A DNA stretch of 64,000 nt from Arthrobacter sp. PM3 (lineage in GTDB: Bacteria > Actinomycetota > Actinomycetes > Actinomycetales > Micrococcaceae): the NCBI RefSeq assembly GCF_003352915.1, contig NZ_CP022314.1, forward strand, positions 1,121,915-1,185,914. The letters run 5' to 3'. The position numbers and the translations under genes were made by a program. Below are positions 42,596-49,703 of the stretch, in pieces. The notes beneath the pieces are model-generated. The model did not search any database, had not been told where the DNA came from, and saw only the letters and a program-made list of their open reading frames with translations. Positions within the stretch are counted from its first letter, which is position 1, and every line of letters begins with the position of its first letter.

Positions 42596-43804
42596 TCAGC
42601 CGCCCAGCTCGCGGCGCCGAAACCCGAGTTCCCGCTGCGCGCCACGCAGCGGGGACCCCGTGAACGGCAGCTCCTCCAGCCGGACGGTGCCGGCGGCGGC
42701 CAGTGCCGTGCTGTTGGCCGAGGCCGCCGCCCTCGGCAGAAGCCCCAGGACGGCGGCGAACTCGGCCCAATGCCTGGATCTGAGGTTCCTCGTCCTCCCC
42801 GCGATCGGCAGCGCCAGGGTCTCATCCCCGTACAGGAGCGTGCAGGGGACATCGAAGACCGGGGCCATTGTGCGTCCCGGCCCGCTGCCGAGAACGGCCA
42901 GGTTCTTGGCGTGGAGGTCGCCGTTGCCCGTGAGCCAGGCAAAGACAAACTGCAGGTAAAGGTTGCGGCTTGCCACCACCGGAGCCTTGCAGATCCCGGC
43001 CAGGGCCGAGGCCACCTGTTCGGCGCTGACGCCGTATTTGGCCGCCGGCGGCAGCCCCAGCACTTGCGTGCCGTCCTCCAGGGGAAGCCGGACCCAGTCC
43101 CCCGCAGGGCTTCTGACCCGGTCGAACCGCTCGACGAGGAGCCCGGGCATCCCGTTGCGGTCCGTGATAACCCGGCTCTTGGCCACCGGGATCTTCAGCG
43201 CCTTGGCGGCGCGCAAATGAGCGGCCTCGTTCACCACCAGGTGCGGGTGCTCCGGCGGGTCCAGCTTGAGCACGTAGCGGTGGCCGCGCAGGGCCACGGG
43301 CGTCGTCAGCATGGACGCGCTCGTTTTGCGCTGGACCCCGGGCAGGCCGTGGAGGTCTACCGTGTTGGCCAGTACGGAAAAGTCGAGGTCCTCAGGACGG
43401 GAGGTGTCGGCGAGGGCGGGCGGTTCCACCGGCGCGGCGCCAGCGGGAACCACCTGGACATCGCCGGGCACATCGGCACCGACAGCCAGCAGGAGGGTCA
43501 GTTCGTCGTCGAAGCTGGTCTTGGTCGCGGTCTTCAGGACCGTGAGGCGGTGCCCCTCCGGGAGGAGTCCGGAGAAGAAGGCCGGCAGGGCACCGGCGGA
43601 GGTCTCCACCGCCGCCCCGGACACCGGAAGTGACACGGCGACGGCGGGGCCGCCGGCGGCAACATAGGCCGGCAGGTACGCGAACCGCACTCCGCCGGTG
43701 CCGGTCCGGTTCAGTTGCCCGGCCAACACCCCGTTCTTGTAGACATCCGCGGACCGGACGAACTTCAGGTCCTGCAGGTCCGCCGGCAACAGCTCGGCCA
43801 TCAC
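42596..43804 (-). CDS. hipA: HipA-family serine/threonine kinase toxin
   Basis: 402 aa, near the E. coli HipA length (440). N-terminal subdomain: VYKNGVLAGQLNR, FAYLPAYVAAGGPAVAVSLP, FFSGLLPEGHRLTVL. Core: HRYVLKLDPPEHPHLVVNEAAHLRAAKAL with the ATP-binding Lys, LLVERFDR, the catalytic loop TGNGDLHAKNLAVL and metal-binding DVPCTLLYGDE (usual form DFYD/DxxC). HipA enzymes phosphorylate glutamyl-tRNA synthetase or related targets and cause dormancy. The first four bases overlap the antitoxin stop (ATGA), the normal hipBA order. Confidence 0.93.
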   Translation of the reverse strand: MMAELLPADLQDLKFVRSADVYKNGVLAGQLNRTGTGGVRFAYLPAYVAAGGPAVAVSLPVSGAAVETSAGALPAFFSGLLPEGHRLTVLKTATKTSFDDELTLLLAVGADVPGDVQVVPAGAAPVEPPALADTSRPEDLDFSVLANTVDLHGLPGVQRKTSASMLTTPVALRGHRYVLKLDPPEHPHLVVNEAAHLRAAKALKIPVAKSRVITDRNGMPGLLVERFDRVRSPAGDWVRLPLEDGTQVLGLPPAAKYGVSAEQVASALAGICKAPVVASRNLYLQFVFAWLTGNGDLHAKNLAVLGSGPGRTMAPVFDVPCTLLYGDETLALPIAGRTRNLRSRHWAEFAAVLGLLPRAAASANSTALAAAGTVRLEELPFTGSPLRGAQRELGFRRRELGG

Positions 43805-43998
43805 TGCACCGTCAGGTGGAGACCCAGGACATTGCTGACGGCGATGACGGCCAGCAGCGAAGGGTTTCCGCGTCCCGTCTCCATGGCCCGGACGGTGCGC
43901 ACCGACGTGCCGGCCAGGTGCGCAAGGTCTTCCTGCGTGATTCCCGCGTCCCGCCGGGCGCTGCGGATACCCGCCGCGATAGACAAAACATCACTCAT
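43801..43998 (-). CDS. hipB: HipB-like XRE-family antitoxin
   Basis: 65 aa, just one helix-turn-helix: IAAGIRSARRDAGITQEDLAHLAGTSVRTVRAMETGRGNPSLLAVIAVSNVLGLHLTV, ending without the C-terminal tail through which E. coli HipB contacts HipA. ATG 43998 has GGGAGG upstream. As a DNA-binding antitoxin it should repress its own operon through the GGCAG..CTGCC sites at 44039-44172. Confidence 0.9.
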   Translation of the reverse strand: MSDVLSIAAGIRSARRDAGITQEDLAHLAGTSVRTVRAMETGRGNPSLLAVIAVSNVLGLHLTVQ

Positions 43999-44038
43999 CC
44001 CTTTGCCTCCCTCCGCGCCGCTCCGTTGCAGAGCAATA

Positions 44039-44172
44039 GGCAGAATGCTGCCGGTTCCGCGGGTAACGGCTCCCATCCTGCCGCACCAGCCGCATTTCGG
44101 CAAGATCCTGCCGGATCGGCAAAGAAGGGGGTGACTGGACGCCCGGAGCGCCCAAACCGGCAGCATCCTGCC
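44039..44172. promoter_or_regulatory. hipBA operator array
   Basis: Three dyads of the form GGCAGNATNCTGCC: 44039-44052 (GGCAGAATGCTGCC, perfect arms), 44099-44112 (GGCAAGATCCTGCC, one arm mismatch) and 44159-44172 (GGCAGCATCCTGCC, perfect arms). A right half-site (CATCCTGCC) lies at 44069-44082. The four start positions are 44039, 44069, 44099 and 44159, so all fall on a 30-bp register with one slot empty. The array fills the space between divergent hipB and the reductase gene, so both promoters are probably controlled by HipB. Confidence 0.8.
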
Positions 44173-44219
44173 GCGGCGTACGCTGGAGGAATTCGCTGGA
44201 AGGAAACCGGGGAGCGGCA

Positions 44220-44777
44220 ATGCGCAAAATCATCCTGTCCATGCAAGTGTCCCTTGACGGGTTCTTCGAAGGCCCGCACCGCGACCTCAGCTGGCACATG
44301 GTCGACGAGGAACTCCACAGCCACTTCAACGACGAGCTCAGGGCAATGGGGGCTTTCCTGGACGGCCGCGTCACCTACGAGCTCATGGCAGACTACTGGC
44401 CGACGGCCGACGCGGACCCCGACGCCAGCGCCCCGGAGGCCGAGTTCGCCCGGATCTGGCGGGACATGCCCAAAATCGTGTACTCGCGGACGATGACGTC
44501 GGCCGGCTGGAACACCACCGTGGTCCCGGAAGTCGTTGCCGACGAGGTCCGGGCGCTCAAGGAGCAGCCGGGCGGGGACCTGGCCCTCGGCGGGGCGGAC
44601 CTCGCCGACACGTTCCGGCGGCTGGGGCTGATCGACGAGTACTGGCTGTACGTCCATCCGGTGGTCATTGGACGCGGGACACCCCTGTTCAAGTCAGCGG
44701 ACACCAGGACGAGGCTCCGGCTCGTGGAGACGCGGGGCTTTGGCAACGGGGTGGCGCTGCTGCGCTACGCCGCGTAG
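44220..44777 (+). CDS. Dihydrofolate reductase / RibD C-terminal family protein
   Basis: 185 aa. RKIILSMQVSLDGFFEGPHRDLSW is a standard start for this family, with FLDGRVTYELMADYWP, LALGGADLADTFRRLGLIDEYWLYVHPVVIGRGTPLF in the right order. Cytosolic NADPH-dependent reductase fold, substrate unknown. ATG 44220 follows GGGGAGCGGCA. It is divergent from hipBA across the operator array, the nearest operator being 48 bp from the start, so HipB may also set its expression. Confidence 0.88.
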   Translation: MRKIILSMQVSLDGFFEGPHRDLSWHMVDEELHSHFNDELRAMGAFLDGRVTYELMADYWPTADADPDASAPEAEFARIWRDMPKIVYSRTMTSAGWNTTVVPEVVADEVRALKEQPGGDLALGGADLADTFRRLGLIDEYWLYVHPVVIGRGTPLFKSADTRTRLRLVETRGFGNGVALLRYAA

Positions 44778-44806
44778 CCGGCACCGCCGTGGCACTACGC
44801 GGGCGC

Positions 44807-44824
44807 TTCTTAAGGATTTCTTAA
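44807..44824 (+). promoter_or_regulatory. Direct-repeat site upstream of the PAP2-DedA-two-component operon
   Basis: TTCTTAA occurs at 44807-44813 and again at 44818-44824, an 11-bp period. Tandem heptamers one helical turn apart are the usual target shape for OmpR/PhoB-family response regulators, and such a regulator is encoded at the end of the operon starting 65 bp downstream. AT-rich against very GC-rich surroundings. Confidence 0.55.
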
Positions 44825-44888
44825 ATGCCGGGCGGAAGAGTGGAACCGGCGCCACTTCCGGCGCCCCCGTCCCGAGCCGGAGGATCCC

Positions 44889-45710
44889 ATGACCGGACCC
44901 GCCCCTGTTGAGCCTGCTGCCTGCGTCGCCCGCGGCGCAGCCGCTGATCTCACCGTGGCGTCCGCGCAACCAGCCGCGCATACCGACGCCGCACATCCCG
45001 CCGGGCAGCCGCAGCCATGGACCCTCCCGCACGTGCGTCACTGGCTGCTCCTGGGCATCCTGCTGTCCGCCGCGGTCCTGGCAATCGGGCTGGCGGCGCA
45101 GTTCACGCCGGGGTTCAGCGCGGCCGAGCTCGGCGTCGACCAGGACCTCAGCCGGCATCACGCCGCCGCCCTGACCGCGGTCGCGATGGCCCTCAACGTC
45201 GTCTTCGGGCCCGTGGCCGGCCTGGCGCTGATCGGGGCCGGCGCCCTCGGCATCTGGCTGTTCCGCGGCGGCCTGGTCAAGGCGACCGGCTTCGGCCTCG
45301 TCGCGTTGTCCGGCTGGGTCGCTTGTGAGCTCTTCAAGATCATCATCGCCCGCCAACGGCCCAACCCTGCCCTGCTGTTCGACCCGCTGGCGCCGGAGAC
45401 CGGTTCCAACAGCTTCCCGAGCGGCCACGTGTGTTTTGCGGTGGCCCTGGGTTTTGCGCTGTTCTTCCTGGCCCGCGGCACCCGCTGGTCCACGGTCACC
45501 GCCGTCGCGGCACCCGCGGCGGCGCTCATCGTGGCGTGGTCGCGGCTGTACATCGGCGTCCACTACCCCTCCGACGTCGCGGCGTCCTTCCTGTCGGCGG
45601 GCGCGGCCGTGGTGGTGGTCACGGGGCTGTGGAACGTGGCCGCGCCGCGGCTTACCCGGCGGCCCGGTATTCCTTCCGCCCCGCCGTCGCCGCTCCTGGA
45701 GAGGAAGTGA
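44889..45710 (+). CDS. PAP2-family membrane phosphatase
   Basis: 273 aa. Six membrane helices after a ~45-residue Ala/Pro-rich cytosolic start. All three PAP2 motifs are complete: KIIIARQRPNP (KX6RP), SFPSGHVCF (PSGH) and SRLYIGVHYPSDV (SRX5HX3D). Probable substrates are undecaprenyl pyrophosphate, phosphatidic acid or PGP at the outer membrane face. ATG 44889 follows GGAGGATCCC. The DedA gene follows after 2 bp. Confidence 0.93.
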   Translation: MTGPAPVEPAACVARGAAADLTVASAQPAAHTDAAHPAGQPQPWTLPHVRHWLLLGILLSAAVLAIGLAAQFTPGFSAAELGVDQDLSRHHAAALTAVAMALNVVFGPVAGLALIGAGALGIWLFRGGLVKATGFGLVALSGWVACELFKIIIARQRPNPALLFDPLAPETGSNSFPSGHVCFAVALGFALFFLARGTRWSTVTAVAAPAAALIVAWSRLYIGVHYPSDVAASFLSAGAAVVVVTGLWNVAAPRLTRRPGIPSAPPSPLLERK

Positions 45711-45712
45711 GC

Positions 45713-46510
45713 ATGCACACTGTAGGCATTTCAGCCCTTCTGCCGGCCGCATCAGCCGCCGGGACCCCCTCACTGCTGGACCCGGCAAGCCTGCTCGCCG
45801 GCCTCGGCCCGGGAGCCCTGGGCGTTATCGCGCTCATGGTGTTCATCGAATCGGGCGTGCTGTTTCCCTTTCTTCCCGGCGACTCGCTGCTCTTCACAGC
45901 GGGCCTGCTGCACCAGCAGCTGCACCTGACGCTGCCCGTGCTGATCGGCGTCGTGACCGCGGCCGCCGTCGCCGGCGACCAGGTCGGCTACATGCTGGGG
46001 CGCACCTTCGGCCGCCGCTGGTTCAAGGACGACGCCCGGATCCTGAAGACTGCACACCTGACCACAACGGAGGAATTCTTCCGGCGCCACGGCGGCGCCG
46101 CCGTCGTGCTGGCCCGGTTCGTGCCCATGGTGCGGACCTTCGCGCCGCTCAGCGCCGGGATCGCGAGATACGGCTACAAGTCCTTCACCCTGTGGAATGT
46201 CACCGGCGCGCTCGTGTGGGCCGCGTCCGTGACGCTGCTCGGCACCTGGCTGGGTCACTTTGAGATCATCGCCAGGAACATCGACCTGATCGCCGTGGCG
46301 ATGGTCCTCGTATCCGTGCTGCCCCCGGCTGTGAAGCTTCTCAAACTCCGCCGCCGCGGCACCGGACCCGAAACCCCCGGCCCAAGCGCCGCCGGCACGG
46401 GGGAAGTCGACGTGAGCGACGGCGACGGGACAGACGCCGATGACGGGGACGACACGGGGGCGCGAACCGCGAACGGAGCCCTGACCCGGGAAATGGCCGC
46501 GGAAGAATAG
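45713..46510 (+). CDS. DedA-family membrane protein
   Basis: 265 aa from ATG 45713, with GGAGAGGAAG upstream. FIESGVLFPFLPGDSLLFTAGLL, GDQVGYMLGRTFGRRWF and ARFVPMVRTFAPLSAGIARYGYKSF are the DedA landmarks (the last with the Arg-Phe-x-Pro-x-x-Arg motif). Family members flip undecaprenyl phosphate or phospholipids. An acidic, Gly/Asp-rich cytosolic tail follows. Together with PAP2 this suggests recycling of undecaprenyl phosphate. A second DedA gene lies at 57.7 kb. Confidence 0.92.
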   Translation: MHTVGISALLPAASAAGTPSLLDPASLLAGLGPGALGVIALMVFIESGVLFPFLPGDSLLFTAGLLHQQLHLTLPVLIGVVTAAAVAGDQVGYMLGRTFGRRWFKDDARILKTAHLTTTEEFFRRHGGAAVVLARFVPMVRTFAPLSAGIARYGYKSFTLWNVTGALVWAASVTLLGTWLGHFEIIARNIDLIAVAMVLVSVLPPAVKLLKLRRRGTGPETPGPSAAGTGEVDVSDGDGTDADDGDDTGARTANGALTREMAAEE

Positions 46511-46514
46511 CCCC

Positions 46515-47189
46515 ATGACAACCGCTGACAGGCCGGCCCTGCTGCTCATCGAGGACGACGCGGTCCTGGGGCCGCTGATCGCCGAGCTCCTGGACCCGGA
46601 TTACCGCGTCCGGCTGGTCACTAATGGCCACGACGGCCTGCACGTGGCACTGACGGAGGCGTGGGACGTGATGGTGATCGACCGCGGGCTGCCCGGGATG
46701 GACGGCATCGCCGTCATCGCGGCCCTGCGCTCCAAGGGCGTCGCCACGCCAATCCTGATCCTGACAGCGCTGGGCGACGCCGGCGAGAAAATCAGGGGCC
46801 TGGACGCAGGCGCCAACGACTACGTGACCAAGCCTTTCGACGCCGGTGAGCTGGCGGCACGGCTGCGGGCACTGACCCGTACCTTTCCGGCCGCACGGGC
46901 GCCGCTGGCGATCGGCGACTGGGAACTGGACCCGGCGTCGCGAACGGTCCGGTCCATCTACGGCCACACGGTATCTCTGACCGCGAAGGAGGGCCAGCTG
47001 CTCGCGGCCCTCGCCACGGAGCCGGACCGCGTCTTTACCCGGGACGAACTCCTGACGGCCCACTTCCACCCCACCGACCAGCCCGGTGTGATCGACACGT
47101 ACGTCCACCACCTGCGCCGGAAGATCGCCCGGACCGTCGTCCGCACGGTCCATGGTGTCGGCTATCAGATCGGCGACGCCCGTGAGTAG
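46515..47189 (+). CDS. OmpR-family response regulator
   Basis: 224 aa. Receiver: acidic pair IEDDA, phospho-acceptor Asp56 in MVIDRGLPGMDG, Thr in ILTALGD, Lys in VTKPF. Output: winged helix with LTAKEGQLLAALATEPDRVFTRDELL and VIDTYVHHLRRKIAR. It starts 4 bp after DedA and overlaps the kinase gene by 8 bp. The TTCTTAA direct repeat upstream of PAP2 is a reasonable target. Confidence 0.95.
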   Translation: MTTADRPALLLIEDDAVLGPLIAELLDPDYRVRLVTNGHDGLHVALTEAWDVMVIDRGLPGMDGIAVIAALRSKGVATPILILTALGDAGEKIRGLDAGANDYVTKPFDAGELAARLRALTRTFPAARAPLAIGDWELDPASRTVRSIYGHTVSLTAKEGQLLAALATEPDRVFTRDELLTAHFHPTDQPGVIDTYVHHLRRKIARTVVRTVHGVGYQIGDARE

Positions 47190-48189
47190 CGGCGGGGTTC
47201 CCGGCGGGGATCCGGACCGCTCCACCCTGCGGAAGGCCTCGCTCAAAGTCGCGCTGCGGATCAGCGCCGCGTGCGCGGTGATGGTCCTGGCGCTGCTCGC
47301 CGTTACGGCCCTCTATCTGCTGAACCAGCTGGCCCATCCCAAAATGCCGGGGACGGCGTCACCCGGGACGGCGTACGCGTACCTGGATTCCCGGGATGTG
47401 CTCGAGGCCATGGTGATCGCGGGGGCGGCAGGGATCGTGCTGGCGGGCGTCACCGGCTGGCTCAGTGCGCGCAGCGCCATCCGTCCCCTCGGCGATGCCC
47501 TGGCCCGGCAACGGCGTTTCGTCCAGGATGCCAGCCACGAGCTGCGTACCCCGCTAACCATCCTGGATACCCGGATCCAGCTGGCCCAGCGCCACACCGA
47601 ACCCGGCTCCCGGCAGGCCCGGGACCTGGCCCGGATCCGGGACGACACCGCAACGCTGACCGGGATTGTCAACGAGCTGCTCCTCGCGGCCACCGCCGGA
47701 GTGCCCGGCCGGCCGGCAGCACCGGCCGACCTTGCCCGCACCGCCGCCGATGTCGCCGAAGGCCTCCGGCTCGTGGCGGAGGAACGGGGCGTGCACCTGG
47801 ACGTCACCGCGGACGCCCGGCCGCTGGCCCGGATCGACGGCAACGCCCTGCGCCGCGCCGTGCTGGCTCTGGCGGACAATGCGCTTGCCCACACCCCGCC
47901 GGGCGGCCGCGTGGGAATCACGACGTCGGTCGAGCAGAACCGCGCGGTGATCACCGTCGCGGATACGGGGACGGGAATCACCGGCGTCGACCGGGACCGG
48001 ATCTTTGACCGTTTCGTGCGGACCGCCGGCAACGGCGGACCGCACGGGCAGCGGAGCTTTGGCATCGGCCTGGCCCTTGTCCGGGAAATCGCCGTGGCGG
48101 CGGGGGGCGCCGTCGAGGTGGCTTCCACCGGCGCGGCGGGAACGGTCATGAAGATGACGCTGCCGCTGGCCGGGACCGCCGGGCCGTGA
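47182..48189 (+). CDS. Sensor histidine kinase
   Basis: 335 aa from GTG 47182; ATG 47152 in frame would overlap the regulator by 38 bp and is less likely. Two helices (residues ~27-50 and ~76-96) enclose a short 25-residue outer loop, so it probably senses the membrane or a partner. There is little HAMP sequence; the H-box VQDASHELRTPL has His119, then N-box ALADNALAHTPPGG, G1 VADTGTGI, F-box RIFDRFVR and G2 SFGIGLALV. Partner of the adjacent regulator. Confidence 0.93.
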   Translation: MSSGGVPGGDPDRSTLRKASLKVALRISAACAVMVLALLAVTALYLLNQLAHPKMPGTASPGTAYAYLDSRDVLEAMVIAGAAGIVLAGVTGWLSARSAIRPLGDALARQRRFVQDASHELRTPLTILDTRIQLAQRHTEPGSRQARDLARIRDDTATLTGIVNELLLAATAGVPGRPAAPADLARTAADVAEGLRLVAEERGVHLDVTADARPLARIDGNALRRAVLALADNALAHTPPGGRVGITTSVEQNRAVITVADTGTGITGVDRDRIFDRFVRTAGNGGPHGQRSFGIGLALVREIAVAAGGAVEVASTGAAGTVMKMTLPLAGTAGP

Positions 48190-48220
48190 GCGGCCCGGCG
48201 GCGGGGAAAGCCGGCACATA

Positions 48221-48272
48221 GGAAAGACCGGCGATCGCCTGCCCCCAAGGGAATTCGATCGCCGGTCTTTCC
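48221..48272. terminator. Perfect 17-bp hairpin between converging genes
   Basis: Left arm GGAAAGACCGGCGATCG (48221-48237) and right arm CGATCGCCGGTCTTTCC (48256-48272) pair without mismatch around an 18-nt loop. It stands 31 bp after the kinase stop and 89 bp before the end of the converging NlpC-like gene. The arms end in GGAAAG/CTTTCC, giving a short U-tract in each direction, as expected for a bidirectional terminator. Confidence 0.75.
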
Positions 48273-48361
48273 GGACTGGTTGGCGCTGCCTTGCTGCGCC
48301 CTATACTGCGGCGCCCTGCACTGGCAGGGCCCGCTCACTGGCCTGCGAGCGCCCGGACAAC

Positions 48362-49033
48362 TTAGGCGCGGACGAAGGTCACGCCGCCGGTCGCGGTGAG
48401 CCAGGACAGCGGGTGGACGATCGTCTGGTTGGAGCCGTTCATGCCGCCGCTGACCACCTGGCCGTTGCCGGCGTAGATGCCGACGTGGCCGGACTGGACC
48501 ACCATGTCGCCGGGCTGCGGGGTAGCCACCACAGTTCCGAGGCCAAGGAACGCCCGGGGGCCGATGTCGCCTACGGGCTTGCCTGCCGCGCCGAGGGCCT
48601 TTTCCACCATGGCGGTGCAGTCCTGGGTGATGCCCAGCTGGCTGTACGCGGCGGACAGCATGATGGCGTTGCGGCTGCCGGCAGGGGCCGCGGCGGCAGG
48701 GGCAGCCGGGGCGGCCTGCACCTGGACGGTCGGCTTGGGCGCGGCCGGGGCCGCTGCGGGCGCGGCGGCGGGAGCAGCGGCAACAGGCTTGGGCTGTTCG
48801 ATGACCGGCGCGGCAATCGAGGAAACCGCGGGGCGGTCAAAGCTGATCTTGACGGTTGAATCGGCGCTGACGGGCGCACTGACCTGCGCCTGGACGTCAA
48901 CGTTCGACGCCGGAGCGGAGTCCCGCTGCACAGGTGCGGTAGCGGCGTTGGCCGCCATTCCGCTGGTGAGGACCAGGCCGGATGCGGCGGTGATGACGGC
49001 GGCATGGCGCGCAAAAGTATTGATTGAAGTCAT
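48362..49033 (-). CDS. Secreted NlpC/P60-like protein under riboswitch control
   Basis: 223 aa from ATG 49033. Sec signal (residues 1-~32), a ~85-residue Ala/Pro/Val linker, then a C-terminal domain with ITQDCTAMVEKAL (catalytic-type Cys at DC), PQPGDMVVQSGHVGIYAGNGQVVSGG (catalytic His) and a following HPLSW, the order Cys-His-His of NlpC/P60 peptidases. These hydrolyse peptidoglycan peptides. The domain is short, but the riboswitch upstream is the one that commonly controls cell-wall hydrolases in actinobacteria. Confidence 0.85.
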   Translation of the reverse strand: MTSINTFARHAAVITAASGLVLTSGMAANAATAPVQRDSAPASNVDVQAQVSAPVSADSTVKISFDRPAVSSIAAPVIEQPKPVAAAPAAAPAAAPAAPKPTVQVQAAPAAPAAAAPAGSRNAIMLSAAYSQLGITQDCTAMVEKALGAAGKPVGDIGPRAFLGLGTVVATPQPGDMVVQSGHVGIYAGNGQVVSGGMNGSNQTIVHPLSWLTATGGVTFVRA

Positions 49034-49050
49034 GGATGTACCTCTCCCAA

Positions 49051-49229
49051 TGCCTGCGAGGTGAGCTGTCGGATTCGGATGGGAGGCACCCGGCCGCACT
49101 CCAGGGCCCGGCGTAGCGGGCACCGTGCGGCTTCACCCCAAGGCCTGCATGTCAGCAAGCCGAAAGTGGTTTCCCCGCCTCTGCCGGTCGTTGCTGCGAG
49201 TTACCCCCGTGCCGCGGCAGAGTTAGGCA
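49051..49229 (-). promoter_or_regulatory. Cyclic di-AMP (ydaO/yuaA) riboswitch
   Basis: Read on the minus strand, the leader of the NlpC-like gene has the conserved ydaO elements in order: P1 5' arm UGCCU, stem CUCUGCC/GGCAGAG, GCGGGGAAACCAC, UUGGGGUGAAGCCGC, GGGUGCCUCCCAUCCGAAUCCGAC in part, CAGCUCACCUCGC and the P1 3' arm AGGCA. Ends are set by the P1 pairing at 49229 and 49051. The ribosome site GGGAGAGG (49047-49040) starts 4 nt after P1, so ligand binding can hide it or alter elongation. High c-di-AMP should turn the wall hydrolase off. Confidence 0.9.
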
Positions 49230-49267
49230 ATCGGCTGGGGAGCGCCCGTATCGGAGACAACAGGCAC

Positions 49268-49296
49268 ATATCCACCGTAACGCGATCCGCGGTCAA
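49268..49296 (-). promoter_or_regulatory. Candidate promoter for the riboswitch transcript
   Basis: On the minus strand TTGACC (49296-49291) and GGATAT (49273-49268) are spaced by 17 bp, about 30 nt before the aptamer. The -35 is good, the -10 only fair. Confidence 0.45.
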
Positions 49297-49413
49297 AAGT
49301 CACATTCAGGTAACGGCCGCCACGTTTCGGACCCGCCGAAGCCCATAGGGCTGCACCTCATCCGAACACTAGGATGATGCCATCAGCACCACCTTCGAAG
49401 CGGAGGCCCGAAA

Positions 49414-49668
49414 ATGAACAGGCACTGTGTCGCGATCTGCCAGCTGAGCAACCAGCCCCAGGAGGATTTCGACGTCAACACCGAGCTGCTGATCCTGGAC
49501 GGCCAGGACGTCCACGTCTCCACCTGGGACGCGGAACCGCGGGACGGCGGCTTCGATGAGCACGTCTTGAACGACCGGGTGGACGCCCTTGGGTTCATGG
49601 TGGTCAACGACTGGGCGTTCCTGGACGGCAAGGCCTACGCGGTGGTGGAACGGCGGTCCGGAACCTAG
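49414..49668 (+). CDS. Small acidic protein, unrecognised
   Basis: 84 aa, no signal peptide or membrane helix, strongly acidic. Starts MNRHCVAICQLSNQPQEDFDVNTELLILDGQDVHVSTWDA and ends GFMVVNDWAFLDGKAYAVVERRSGT, predicted as alternating short strands. GCGGAGG stands 8 nt before ATG 49414, which supports real translation. It matches no family I can name. The antiporter gene follows after 35 bp in the same direction. Confidence 0.6.
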   Translation: MNRHCVAICQLSNQPQEDFDVNTELLILDGQDVHVSTWDAEPRDGGFDEHVLNDRVDALGFMVVNDWAFLDGKAYAVVERRSGT

Positions 49669-49703
49669 GCGCGGTGCACGGCGGACACGACTAATTTCGT
49701 GCC

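Noticed and set aside
44129..44142. A fifth hipBA operator in the empty 30-bp slot
   Set aside because: GGGTGACTGGACGC matches the site at few positions, so the slot is empty.
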